NCBI GenBank assembly: GCA_024679535.1
Contig: JAIBDF010000006.1
Span: 1-45,282, forward strand
Length of the DNA: 45,282 bases
Source: Chromatiales bacterium
Lineage (GTDB): Bacteria > Pseudomonadota > Gammaproteobacteria > Steroidobacterales > Woeseiaceae
Direction of reading: 5' to 3'
Made by a program: the position numbers and the translations under genes. Positions 36,928 through 45,133 of the stretch are shown one piece after another (positions within the stretch are counted from its first letter, which is position 1; every line of letters begins with the position of its first letter). The notes under the pieces are model-generated. The model did not search any database, had not been told where the DNA came from, and worked only from the letters and a program-made list of their open reading frames with translations.

Positions 36928-38232
36928 GTGCGAAAACTTACATCCATCTTATTGTCCCTCCTCGTATTCGCTTGCGTAACAGCTAGCGCGCAGACGCTGA
37001 GGATCGACGTGCAGGGCGTCGCGCAACCGACGCCCGTCGCTATCGTGCCGTTTGGCTGGGAAGGCGATGCGGCCGACATGCCGCTCGATGTGGTCAAGGT
37101 CATCAGGGATGATCTGCTGCGCAGCGGTCGCTTTGCGCCTGTCGACGAAGCCAAGATGCTGCAAAAACCAACCGATGGCGCCGACGTGGATTTCCAGGAC
37201 TGGAGTTTTGTCGGGGTTGAAGCCGTGGTCGTCGGCAAGGTGATTCAGACCGGCGCCAATGCGTACACGCTGCAGTTCCAGCTATTCGATGTCTTTGGCC
37301 GTCGCCAGCTGGTCGGCTACCGCATGCCGGCAAGCCGCGGCACGATGCGGGGCGCGGCCCATCGCGTGGCTGACATGATCTACGAGAAGCTCACTGGGAT
37401 TAAGGGCGTCTTTGGTACCAAGGTGGCGTACGTCACGGCGAAACGCGAGGGAGAAGGGCGTTCCTATTCCCTGATCGTTTCGGACCAGGATGGCTTTAAC
37501 GAGCACATGATCATGGAAAGCGCGGACCCGATCATGTCACCGGCCTGGTCGCCGGACAGCCGCCAGCTCGCTTACGTTTCCTTTGAAGGTAACCAGTCGT
37601 CCATCTTCGTGCAGACACTGCGCACGGGTAACCGCTTCAAGGTGTCGTCCAAGCCGGGGATCAACGGCGCACCCTCATTCTCGCCGGACGGACGCAAGCT
37701 CGTGGTTACGCTGGGCGGCGTAGACGGTAATCTCGACATCTATGTGCTGGATATCAATTCGCGGCGCACGACCCGTCTTACGACTCACCGGGCAATCGAT
37801 ACCGAGGGTACCTGGTCGCCCGACGGGGACTATATCTACTTTACGTCCGACCGCAGCGGCGGTCCGCAGATTTACAGGGTAGGTGCCAGTGGGGGAACAC
37901 CCGAGCGCGTGACGTTCGAGGGGAGTTATAATGCACGACCACGTCTGTCACCCGATGGCAAGCGACTGGCGATGGTCCATAACGACCGGGGCAACTACCG
38001 GATTGCGGTCATGAGTCTCGATCGAAAAGATTTGCTGGTCCTGTCGACGGGGCGCCAGGACGAGAGTCCGAGCTTCGCACCGAACAGCGATATCCTGATT
38101 TATGCGACGCGGCAGGGTAGAAACGGGGTCCTTGAAACGGTTTCGGCCGATGGGCTGATTCGTCAGAAAATGGCATCGCGGGCAGGGGGTGATGTCCGGG
38201 AGCCGGTCTGGTCGCCGTTTCCAAGATTTTAA
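36928..38232 (+). CDS. tolB: Tol-Pal system protein TolB
   Basis: A periplasmic beta-propeller that binds Pal and TolA. The 434-residue protein has a cleavable signal peptide (MRKLTSILLSLLVFACVTASA). An N-terminal alpha/beta domain follows (about 25-160), then propeller repeats with SPAWSPDSRQLAYVSFE, GAPSFSPDGRKLVV, TEGTWSPDGDYIYFTS and ARPRLSPDGKRLA. GTG 36928 is preceded by GAGG five bases upstream. Complete and normal in length. Confidence 0.97.
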   Translation: MRKLTSILLSLLVFACVTASAQTLRIDVQGVAQPTPVAIVPFGWEGDAADMPLDVVKVIRDDLLRSGRFAPVDEAKMLQKPTDGADVDFQDWSFVGVEAVVVGKVIQTGANAYTLQFQLFDVFGRRQLVGYRMPASRGTMRGAAHRVADMIYEKLTGIKGVFGTKVAYVTAKREGEGRSYSLIVSDQDGFNEHMIMESADPIMSPAWSPDSRQLAYVSFEGNQSSIFVQTLRTGNRFKVSSKPGINGAPSFSPDGRKLVVTLGGVDGNLDIYVLDINSRRTTRLTTHRAIDTEGTWSPDGDYIYFTSDRSGGPQIYRVGASGGTPERVTFEGSYNARPRLSPDGKRLAMVHNDRGNYRIAVMSLDRKDLLVLSTGRQDESPSFAPNSDILIYATRQGRNGVLETVSADGLIRQKMASRAGGDVREPVWSPFPRF

Positions 38233-38300
38233 TTGTTTACATTCAATAAAGTCCTTAAATTATTGATTTTACTTCGCTTTAGAGGCACGAAAAGGGTTTA
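38233..38300 (+). promoter_or_regulatory. AT-rich intergenic segment with a possible pal promoter
   Basis: The 68-bp gap before pal is far more AT-rich than its surroundings. TTGTTT (38233-38238) and TAAATT (38256-38261) are spaced 17 bp apart and could be weak -35 and -10 elements, giving pal and cpoB their own promoter. AAGGG just before the ATG is the ribosome binding site. Confidence 0.35.
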
Positions 38301-38819
38301 ATGATGTCTTACTTCAAATTGTTTTCACTGGCTGCAATCGCATTCCTTCTGGCGGGTTGCCCACAGAACACCGTTCCGGATCCGGAGCCGACCGACACAA
38401 CGTACCCGGCCGATACAGATGATGCCTCGACGTCCGGCGCTGATACCGACATGTACGGTGACGGTGAATTCATGGACGATCCATCGGCCGGCGAGCTTAC
38501 GATGGTGATTTATTTCGATTTTGATTCGTCTGCCGTACGGGCTGCGGATCAGGACATTGTGTCGCGCCACGCCATGCAGCTCGGCGGCGGCGGCAGCGTT
38601 CGCCTCGAAGGGCATGCCGACGAGCGCGGATCGCGTGAATACAATATCGGTCTTGGCGAACGGCGTGCCCAGGCTGTTCGTCAGATGTTGCTGATCCAGG
38701 GTGTCTCGGCGGATCAAATCGCGACGGTCAGCTTCGGTGAGGAGCGTCCGGTCGGTTTCGGCAGTTCCGAAGCGGACTACGCGCAAAATCGGCGCGTCGA
38801 GTTCAAGTACTCGAACTAG
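38301..38819 (+). CDS. pal: Peptidoglycan-associated lipoprotein Pal
   Basis: Pal anchors the outer membrane to peptidoglycan and is recycled by TolB. The 172-residue protein has a lipobox LLAGC (Cys20) and an Asp/Thr-rich linker. The OmpA-like peptidoglycan-binding domain has IYFDFDSSAVR, RLEGHADERGSREYNIGLGERRA and NRRVEFKYS. Two adjacent ATGs (38301 and 38304) follow AAGGG; 38304 has slightly better spacing. It is followed after three bases by cpoB. Confidence 0.97.
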   Translation: MMSYFKLFSLAAIAFLLAGCPQNTVPDPEPTDTTYPADTDDASTSGADTDMYGDGEFMDDPSAGELTMVIYFDFDSSAVRAADQDIVSRHAMQLGGGGSVRLEGHADERGSREYNIGLGERRAQAVRQMLLIQGVSADQIATVSFGEERPVGFGSSEADYAQNRRVEFKYSN

Positions 38820-38822
38820 CCG

Positions 38823-39599
38823 ATGACCCGATCTTCGAAAACGCTGCTGTTAGTGGCAGCACTAACCGCGCTGGGCGGATGCGAATTGTTGCAGCCGCCG
38901 GGCGAAGACCCGGTTCTGGCAAAGCTGGAGGAGCTGGATCGCCGCATGCAGGCGATCGAGCGGGTCGTCCAGAATCAGAGTCTCGTCAACCTGACGCAAC
39001 AGGTGAATTCGCTCGAGCGAAGTGACGCCGAGGTCCAGGGACGTATTGAGGAACTCGAGCACAACTCGGGAACGACAGCCGACCGGCAACGGCAGCTGTA
39101 CGCTGACCTCGACGCGCGTATCCAGGAGCTGGAGACTGCTGTTCAGGCGAACAACGCGCGTGGCGTCATGGACGGTGGGAGCCTGTCGCCGGGACAGTTA
39201 CCTGTGCCAGGTGGTTCGGATCGTGACAACTACCAGGCGGCCTTCGAGCTGCTTAAGGAGCAGCGCTACGAGCCTGCCGCCATGGCATTCCATCAGTTCC
39301 TTGTGACGTTCCCGGACAGTGAGCTCGCGGACAATGCGCAATATTGGCTCGCGGAGTCGCATTATGTGACGCAGATGTTCGAGGAGGCGCTGGGCGAGTT
39401 TGGCGTTGTCATATCCAGATATCCGCAGTCTCGCAAGATTCCCGATGCCCTGCTGAAGATGGGTTACTGCAGCTATGAACTCGAAGACTGGGCAGCCGCT
39501 CGGGAGGCGCTGACGCGCGTTCAGGAGGATTACTCGGATACCACAGCCGCAAGGTTGGCCGGTCAGCGGCTGGCGCGCATGGAAGAGGAAGGTGTCTAA
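38823..39599 (+). CDS. cpoB: Cell division coordinator CpoB (YbgF), with a lipobox
   Basis: CpoB coordinates peptidoglycan synthesis and outer-membrane constriction with the Tol machine. The 258-residue protein has an N-terminal trimerising coiled coil (about 30-100) and a C-terminal TPR domain: YQAAFELLKEQRYEPAAMAFHQFL, then NAQYWLAESHYV and IPDALLKMGYCSYELEDWAAAREAL. Its signal ends LGGCELL, a lipobox with Cys20, unlike the soluble E. coli protein. It closes the tol-pal cluster and lies 71 bp before a tRNA-Lys gene, as in enterics. Confidence 0.93.
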   Translation: MTRSSKTLLLVAALTALGGCELLQPPGEDPVLAKLEELDRRMQAIERVVQNQSLVNLTQQVNSLERSDAEVQGRIEELEHNSGTTADRQRQLYADLDARIQELETAVQANNARGVMDGGSLSPGQLPVPGGSDRDNYQAAFELLKEQRYEPAAMAFHQFLVTFPDSELADNAQYWLAESHYVTQMFEEALGEFGVVISRYPQSRKIPDALLKMGYCSYELEDWAAAREALTRVQEDYSDTTAARLAGQRLARMEEEGV

Positions 39600-39602
39600 G
39601 CG

Positions 39603-39630
39603 TTGACGGGCCGGATATATCCGGTATGAT
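39603..39630 (+). promoter_or_regulatory. Sigma-70 promoter of tRNA-Lys with GC-rich discriminator
   Basis: TTGACG (39603-39608) and TATGAT (39625-39630) are separated by 16 bp. The spacer contains the palindrome CCGGATATATCCGG (39611-39624). The bases after the -10 box are GCCGCCGC, a GC-rich discriminator as at stringently controlled stable-RNA promoters. The -35 box begins four bases after the cpoB stop. Confidence 0.75.
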
Positions 39631-39670
39631 GCCGCCGCATTCCGGCCTGTTCTGGCCGGGTTCCCAAGGC

Positions 39671-39746
39671 GGGGGTATAGCTCAGTTGGTAGAGCATCGG
39701 CCTTTTAAGCCGCTGGTCCCAGGTTCGAGTCCTGGTGCCCCCACCA
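39671..39746 (+). tRNA. tRNA-Lys (anticodon TTT)
   Basis: A 76-nt cloverleaf with encoded CCA. The acceptor arm is GGGGGTA paired with TGCCCCC, the D arm GCTC/GAGC, the anticodon loop CTTTTAA with TTT at 39704-39706, and the T arm CCAGG-TTCGAGT-CCTGG. The outermost anticodon-stem pair (positions 27-43) is a T-C mismatch. Discriminator base A and the TTT anticodon indicate lysine. Confidence 0.97.
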
Positions 39747-39776
39747 CGTTTACAGCAGTTTCATTTAAAACAGCAG

Positions 39777-39791
39777 ACGCAGGCCCTGCGT
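39777..39791 (+). promoter_or_regulatory. Small hairpin between tRNA-Lys and thrA
   Basis: ACGCAG (39777-39782) and CTGCGT (39786-39791) form a 6-bp stem with a GCC loop, ten bases before the thrA ATG. There is no T-run. It could separate or protect the processed ends of a tRNA-thrA transcript or hinder ribosome access. No promoter or leader peptide was found in this 54-bp gap. Confidence 0.3.
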
Positions 39792-39800
39792 GCCGTTATC

Positions 39801-42320
39801 ATGCACGCTTTTGTCGACAGGGCGTTTGGGAAAGTGGCGGAACAACGCTGGAAAATCCATAAATTTGGCGGCAGCAGCCTGGCTGATGCCGTTTGTTTTC
39901 GACGGGTAGCCGGCATCGTTATGGCCCTGCCGGAAACACGACTGGGTGTCGTTGTTTCGGCCATGGGTGGCATGACGGATGCATTGCTCAATCTGTCGGC
40001 ACTCGCCGAACAGGACGATGCTGCCTTCGATACCGAACTCAGTACGATTGGCGAGCGCTATGCGGCGACTGCGAAAGAACTGTTACGTGGGGATGCGTTA
40101 GTTCCCGTGCTGGATGCCTGGGGCAGGGATGCGGACGATGTCCGGGATGTCCTGAAGGCCGTCGCGCTGGTCAAATCCGCGCCGCAGCGCAGTCGCGATG
40201 TTGTTGCGGGCTATGGGGAGATCTGGTCGGCACGACTGCTGGCAGCCTATATCGCGCAGGAGGCGCCAGCGCGAGGCGGTACGTGGGTGGACGCGCGTGA
40301 GGTCGTTACGGTCAACGAAAACGAACTCGGCCCGGCGGTGCTCTGGGCCGAATCACAAGCGCGATTTGACAAGGTGGTTCCGGCTGATTTTGCGGGAATC
40401 GCCGTGATCACCGGTTTCATAGCCGCCGATGAGGAGGGCCTGCAAACAACGCTGGGACGCAACGGCAGTGATTTTTCCGCCGCGATTTTTGCGGCACTGG
40501 CGAACGCCGCTGAATTAACCATCTGGAGTGATGTTGACGGCGTTATGAGCGCGGATCCCAACCAGGTTCCCGAAGCACAGGTCATTGGCAGGCTCTCGTA
40601 CAACGAGGCGATGGAATTAGCGTACTTCGGTACCGCTGTGATCCATCCGCAGACGATGGGGCCGGCCATCAGCAACGACATTCCCGTGCGCATTCGTAAC
40701 AGCCATAACCCGACGCATCCGGGCAGCCTGATCGGTCCTGATTCCGAGGTGACAAATAACATCAAGGGTATTACTGCGATCGGCTCCATGGCGCTCCTCA
40801 ATCTCGAGGGCTCCGGCATGATCGGTGTGCCGGGCACGGCCGATCGCCTGTTTGCGTCGCTGAAAAAGGCTGGCGTTTCCGTGACGCTGATTTCACAGGC
40901 CAGCTCCGAGCATTCCATTTGTCTTGCTCTGCCCGAAGATGCGGCCGAGTGCGCCAGAGACGTTGTCAGAGAGGCGTTTGGCGACGAGCTCGAAAGTGGG
41001 CAGATTAACAGCGTGGAGATCACTGTCGGGCAGAGCATCGTTGCCGTGGTTGGCGATGGCATGGAAGGTACGCCAGGTATCGCGGCGAAGTTCTTTGGCG
41101 CTCTCGCTCGAGCGGGTATAAACGTCCGGGCAATCGCGCAGGGTTCCTCTGAAAGAAATATATCCGCGGTGGTTGACGGCGACGATGTCACCCGAGCGCT
41201 GCGCGCCGTGCATTCGGGCTTCTACCTGTCACACAAAACGCTGTCTGTCGGATTGATTGGTCCGGGTACCGTGGGCACCGCATTTCTGCGGCAGCTGGAT
41301 AAACAGAGCGAACGGCTCGCTAATGATTTTAATCTCGATCTTCGCGTACGGGCGATCGCCCGTTCGCAGACGATGCTGCTGGGCGAAAGGCGCATTGAGC
41401 TCTCTACCTGGGAAGACGACTTCGCGGCGAGAGCAATTGAAACCGACCTCCGGAAGTTCGAAGAATGCATTAATCCCGAACATCTCCCGCACGCCGTCAT
41501 CATTGACTGCACGTCAAGCGAATACATTGCCTCGCAGTATGCCGGCTGGTTGGCGCGCGGTATTCACGTCATTACCCCGAACAAGAAGGCGTTCAGCAGC
41601 TCCTACGGGGACTACAGGGCGCTGCAGTCCGCCGCGGACGAGGGCAGCTCACATTACTTTTACGAAACCACAGTGGGTGCGGCATTGCCTGTAATCAGCA
41701 CGTTGTGCGATCTGATTTACACGGGAGACGAGGTGCGATCCGTGCGGGGCATTTTCTCCGGCACGCTGGCGTACCTGTTTAATGTGTATGACGGCACGAC
41801 GCCATTCTCCGAGATTGTGCGCGCGGCAAAGGAAAGCGGCTACACGGAGCCCGATCCTCGGGACGACCTGTCGGGAATGGACGTTGCGCGCAAGCTGACG
41901 ATTCTTGCCCGCGAGCTGGGTCTTGACCTCGAGATCGGTGATTTCCCGGTCCGCAGCCTGGTACCTGAAGCCCTGCAGGACTGCTCTATCGAAGAATTTC
42001 TCGAGAAACTCCCCGAGTACGACGAGGAAATCGATGCCCTTTACAGGCAGGCATCCGCGGATCACAAGCAGCTGCGCTATATCGCAACACTGGATGCCCA
42101 AGGCAACGCTGCAGTAGGCCTCGAAGCCGTCGCAGAAGACCACCCGTTTTGCAATATCAATTTGACCGATAACATCGTGCAGTTTGAGTCTGAGCGCTAT
42201 GCGACCAACCCGCTGGTGATTCAGGGACCCGGTGCAGGGCCCGAAGTTACCGCAGGAGGTGTATTCTCAGACCTGTTGCGACTGGCAACCTATCTCAGCA
42301 AGGGTATGGGCTATGTCTGA
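39801..42320 (+). CDS. thrA: Bifunctional aspartate kinase/homoserine dehydrogenase
   Basis: The first and third steps from aspartate to threonine in one chain. The 839-residue protein has an aspartate kinase domain (KFGGSSLADAV near 20, LGRNGSDFSAAIFAALA), two ACT regulatory domains (about 330-480) and a homoserine dehydrogenase domain from VGLIGPGTVGTAFLRQL. The latter includes VITPNKKAFS, GTLAYLFNVYDG and DPRDDLSGMDVARKL. Feedback inhibition by threonine is expected. ATG 39801 has no clear ribosome binding site; GTG 39834 is possible; the longer ATG 39735 would overlap the tRNA. It overlaps thrB by eight bases. Confidence 0.95.
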   Translation: MHAFVDRAFGKVAEQRWKIHKFGGSSLADAVCFRRVAGIVMALPETRLGVVVSAMGGMTDALLNLSALAEQDDAAFDTELSTIGERYAATAKELLRGDALVPVLDAWGRDADDVRDVLKAVALVKSAPQRSRDVVAGYGEIWSARLLAAYIAQEAPARGGTWVDAREVVTVNENELGPAVLWAESQARFDKVVPADFAGIAVITGFIAADEEGLQTTLGRNGSDFSAAIFAALANAAELTIWSDVDGVMSADPNQVPEAQVIGRLSYNEAMELAYFGTAVIHPQTMGPAISNDIPVRIRNSHNPTHPGSLIGPDSEVTNNIKGITAIGSMALLNLEGSGMIGVPGTADRLFASLKKAGVSVTLISQASSEHSICLALPEDAAECARDVVREAFGDELESGQINSVEITVGQSIVAVVGDGMEGTPGIAAKFFGALARAGINVRAIAQGSSERNISAVVDGDDVTRALRAVHSGFYLSHKTLSVGLIGPGTVGTAFLRQLDKQSERLANDFNLDLRVRAIARSQTMLLGERRIELSTWEDDFAARAIETDLRKFEECINPEHLPHAVIIDCTSSEYIASQYAGWLARGIHVITPNKKAFSSSYGDYRALQSAADEGSSHYFYETTVGAALPVISTLCDLIYTGDEVRSVRGIFSGTLAYLFNVYDGTTPFSEIVRAAKESGYTEPDPRDDLSGMDVARKLTILARELGLDLEIGDFPVRSLVPEALQDCSIEEFLEKLPEYDEEIDALYRQASADHKQLRYIATLDAQGNAAVGLEAVAEDHPFCNINLTDNIVQFESERYATNPLVIQGPGAGPEVTAGGVFSDLLRLATYLSKGMGYV

Positions 42321-43257
42321 CTGGGTTACTGCTTTTGCGCCGGCCTCGATTGGCAATGTTGCCGTCGGTTTCGACATGCTCGGGCTGGCCCTCGAGGGTG
42401 CCGGTGATCGCGTGCTTGCTCGGCGGACGGATGGTTCCAGCGTGACCGTCGCCGAGGTTCGTGGGCTCGACGGCGAGTTGCATCCCTATCTGTCAACCGA
42501 TGCAAAATCGAATACGGCGTCGATCGCCGCCCAGGCTTTCTGGGACAGTCACGGTGATAGCGACGGTGTCGAACTGAAAGTTCTTAAAGGCGTGCCGCTG
42601 CAGTCGGGCATGGGAAGTTCGGCGGCCTCGGCGGTGGCTGCAGTCGTTGCTGTCAACGGACTGCTGGCCGAACCACGTCCGGTTACTGACTTACTTGAAT
42701 ATGCGCTCGTTGGCGAGCGGTTTGCCAGTGGCGGACTGCATGCGGATAACGTGGCGCCCAGTTTGCTTGGCGGCCTGATTCTATGTCCGCCGGTTCTGCT
42801 GCCGGATGTCTATTCTCTGCCGGTACCCGACGGCGTTAGTGCCGTTTTGCTGCACCCGGACCTGCAGGTCAACACGGCTCAGGCGCGCCGTGGTCTGGCT
42901 AAAGGGTATTCCATGGGGCAGTGGCTGGAGCAACAAGGCTTGCTGGGGGGATTCATTGCAGCATGTGCTGCGAATGACATCGATCTTATCGGCAAGACCT
43001 TGCGCGATGTGATCATCGAACCCCAGCGCGCTGCCGCCGTGCCGTGTTTTGACAACGTTAAAGCAGCGGCTGAGAAGCGCGGTGCGCTGGGTTGCAGCCT
43101 GTCCGGAAGTGGCCCGAGTATTTTCGCGCTCAGCGCCAGCGGTGATGCGCGCAACATTGCCTCCGCGATGGAGCAGGCGTGCCGTAGTCAGGGGATCTCA
43201 TGCCAGTCGTGGGTCAGTCCGATGACGGCCCCTGGCGCCCGGGTCGAGCACGCTTGA
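42313..43257 (+). CDS. thrB: Homoserine kinase
   Basis: A 314-residue GHMP-type kinase that phosphorylates homoserine. The N-terminus has FAPASIGNVAVGFDMLGLAL. The ATP-binding loop PLQSGMGSSAAS is at 95-106, followed by GGLHADNVAPSLLGG and the C-terminal GCSLSGSGPSIFALS. The ATG overlaps the thrA stop by eight bases and the stop overlaps the thrC start (ATGA), so the three enzymes are translationally coupled. Confidence 0.97.
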   Translation: MSDWVTAFAPASIGNVAVGFDMLGLALEGAGDRVLARRTDGSSVTVAEVRGLDGELHPYLSTDAKSNTASIAAQAFWDSHGDSDGVELKVLKGVPLQSGMGSSAASAVAAVVAVNGLLAEPRPVTDLLEYALVGERFASGGLHADNVAPSLLGGLILCPPVLLPDVYSLPVPDGVSAVLLHPDLQVNTAQARRGLAKGYSMGQWLEQQGLLGGFIAACAANDIDLIGKTLRDVIIEPQRAAAVPCFDNVKAAAEKRGALGCSLSGSGPSIFALSASGDARNIASAMEQACRSQGISCQSWVSPMTAPGARVEHA

Positions 43258-44552
43258 TGAAGTATTTCAGCACGCGCGGCGCCGGCCCCGTCTCGCTTGA
43301 TGACGCGCTGCGGCTCGGTATCGCATCCGACGGGGGCCTGTTCCTGCCGGAACAACTACCTCACTTTGATGTGACCGACTTTGATCATGCGGAGACGATA
43401 CCTGAGGTGGCCGGCGTGCTGTTGCAGCCATTTTTCGAGGGCTCGGACCTGGCCGGCGATCTTGATGCCATACTGGAAGAAACGTTCGGCTTTCCGATTC
43501 CCGCGACGGCCCTGCCCATAGCGGGTCATGATGTGTCGTTGCTAGAGCTCTATCACGGACCAACGGTTGCGTTTAAGGATGTTGGTGCGGGTTTTCTTGC
43601 GGCATGCCTGTCCCGCCTTGAAGGCAATGCCGAGAACCCACTGACGATCCTCGTGGCAACCTCCGGTGATACGGGGGGTGCGGTTGCAGCCGCTTTTGAC
43701 GAACGACCCGGCATGCGGGTGGTTGTCCTGTTTCCGGACGGTCGCGTATCCGAACGCCAGGCTCACCAGCTGTGTTGCTGGAGCGATAACGTACTGTCAT
43801 TGAAGGTGCAAGGGGCCTTCGACGATTGCCAGGCCCTGGTCAAGGGCGCGATGGCGGACCCCGCTTTGAGTGCCGAGCATCGATTCAGTTCGGCGAACAG
43901 CATTAACATTGGCCGCCTGTTGCCGCAGAGCACCTACTACGCGGACGCCGGCCTCAGGCATTTTCGGCGCACCGGCAGGCGGCCGGGCTTTATTATTCCG
44001 ACGGGCAATCTGGGTAACGCGTTCGCCTGCATCATGGCGCGGGAAATGGGGCTTCCCATCGGCCCCGTTATCCTGGCCACCAACGCCAATCGCACGATCG
44101 CTGATTATTTCGAGACGCTTGAGTGGTTACCGCGCGCGAGCTTGCAGACCCTGGCATCGGCGATGGATGTCGGAGATCCGAGCAATATGGAACGTCTGCG
44201 CCGCCTGGTGGGTGAAGCCGATGTGCTGCGCGAGCAACTCGGTGTTATTTCGGTCGGTGATGAGCAGATCGAAGGCTCGATCAGACAGGACTTCGCCGAG
44301 TTTGGATTTGCGACCTGCCCGCATACGGCGACGGCAACGCACACTTACCGGCAGCTTGATGCGGATCTTGCAGAGGGTCATGACTGGATCCTGGTGGCGA
44401 CTGCGCACCCCGCAAAATTCGAGACCATCGTGGAACCCCTGATAGGTGAGTCAGTTCCGGTTCCGAAAGAGCTGGATGCCTTGCTGTCGCGGCCCGCGCA
44501 CTCAATGTCGATCGAGCCAACGCTCGCGTCTCTTGCTACAGTACTCGGATGA
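43257..44552 (+). CDS. thrC: Threonine synthase
   Basis: A 431-residue PLP enzyme that converts phosphohomoserine to threonine. It starts MKYFSTRGAGPVSLDDALRLG, the standard beginning of the long threonine synthase class. The PLP lysine is Lys107 in HGPTVAFKDVGAGF. LVATSGDTGGAVAAAF is the phosphate-binding region, and the family segments FSSANSINIGRLLPQ and IPTGNLGNAFAC follow. It overlaps thrB by one base and the NERD gene by four. Confidence 0.97.
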   Translation: MKYFSTRGAGPVSLDDALRLGIASDGGLFLPEQLPHFDVTDFDHAETIPEVAGVLLQPFFEGSDLAGDLDAILEETFGFPIPATALPIAGHDVSLLELYHGPTVAFKDVGAGFLAACLSRLEGNAENPLTILVATSGDTGGAVAAAFDERPGMRVVVLFPDGRVSERQAHQLCCWSDNVLSLKVQGAFDDCQALVKGAMADPALSAEHRFSSANSINIGRLLPQSTYYADAGLRHFRRTGRRPGFIIPTGNLGNAFACIMAREMGLPIGPVILATNANRTIADYFETLEWLPRASLQTLASAMDVGDPSNMERLRRLVGEADVLREQLGVISVGDEQIEGSIRQDFAEFGFATCPHTATATHTYRQLDADLAEGHDWILVATAHPAKFETIVEPLIGESVPVPKELDALLSRPAHSMSIEPTLASLATVLG

Positions 44553-45133
44553 CGGACTTCGCAGAATCTCCCTGGCTATTATCGCTTGCTGGAATCGGCG
44601 CACTGCTGGTGCTCTGGTTCGTTTACAGACGTTTTGTTGCGCCCGGGAGTTCCCTGGAGAGCGCGCTTGCGGCTATCGGCTTTGATCACGTTGACGAGTT
44701 GATAATTCCGAGTGCCGACGAAGGTGAAATTCAGGTCAACAAGCTGATCCTGACATCACGGGGCCTGCTGATTCTCGAGATCAAGGACGTGCAGGGTGTG
44801 GTCTTCGGCAGTGACAAAATGCAGGACTGGACCGTCATTGCGGCGGACCGGCGTTACACGTTCCCAAATCCCCAGCCATCACTGTATGACCGCATAGCTG
44901 CCGTGCGGCAGATCGTCCGACAGGTGCCGGTTGCCGGTCGCATCCTGTTCCTCGATGGCGCCGAATTTACGAAAGGTGTCCCCGACCTTGTCTGCACACT
45001 GGAACAACTGGTCGCCGAATTTGGTGAGCCTGACAAGGCGGCCGCCAAGTTCCAAGTCGATTCATTCAAGCCTCACTGGGAGCTTATTCAGAAGGCGGTA
45101 GACCAAAGAAACGGGTCGCATTCTCCGTCGTAA
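44549..45133 (+). CDS. NERD-domain protein with N-terminal membrane anchor
   Basis: A 194-residue protein. A transmembrane segment (about 8-26, [18 protein letters not shown]) precedes a nuclease-related domain: [35 protein letters not shown], with the acidic and E-x-K residues of the restriction-endonuclease-like fold. NERD domains are suspected nucleases, mostly without tested activity. It overlaps thrC by four bases (ATGA), so it is translated with the threonine operon. The 3' end overlaps the convergent tatD-like gene by 50 bases. Confidence 0.85.
   Translation: MTDFAESPWLLSLAGIGALLVLWFVYRRFVAPGSSLESALAAIGFDHVDELIIPSADEGEIQVNKLILTSRGLLILEIKDVQGVVFGSDKMQDWTVIAADRRYTFPNPQPSLYDRIAAVRQIVRQVPVAGRILFLDGAEFTKGVPDLVCTLEQLVAEFGEPDKAAAKFQVDSFKPHWELIQKAVDQRNGSHSPS

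Noticed and set aside
39747..39800. Threonine/isoleucine attenuator leader for thrABC
   Set aside because: No short ORF with clustered Thr or Ile codons and no terminator/antiterminator pair exist in this 54-bp gap.
39735..39800. Longer thrA start at ATG 39735
   Set aside because: It would overlap the tRNA-Lys acceptor end and adds residues that have no counterpart in aspartate kinases.
40247..41191. 314-codon minus-strand open frame
   Set aside because: It is antisense to the kinase and ACT domains of thrA, with Ser/Pro/Ala-rich low-quality sequence and no ribosome binding site.
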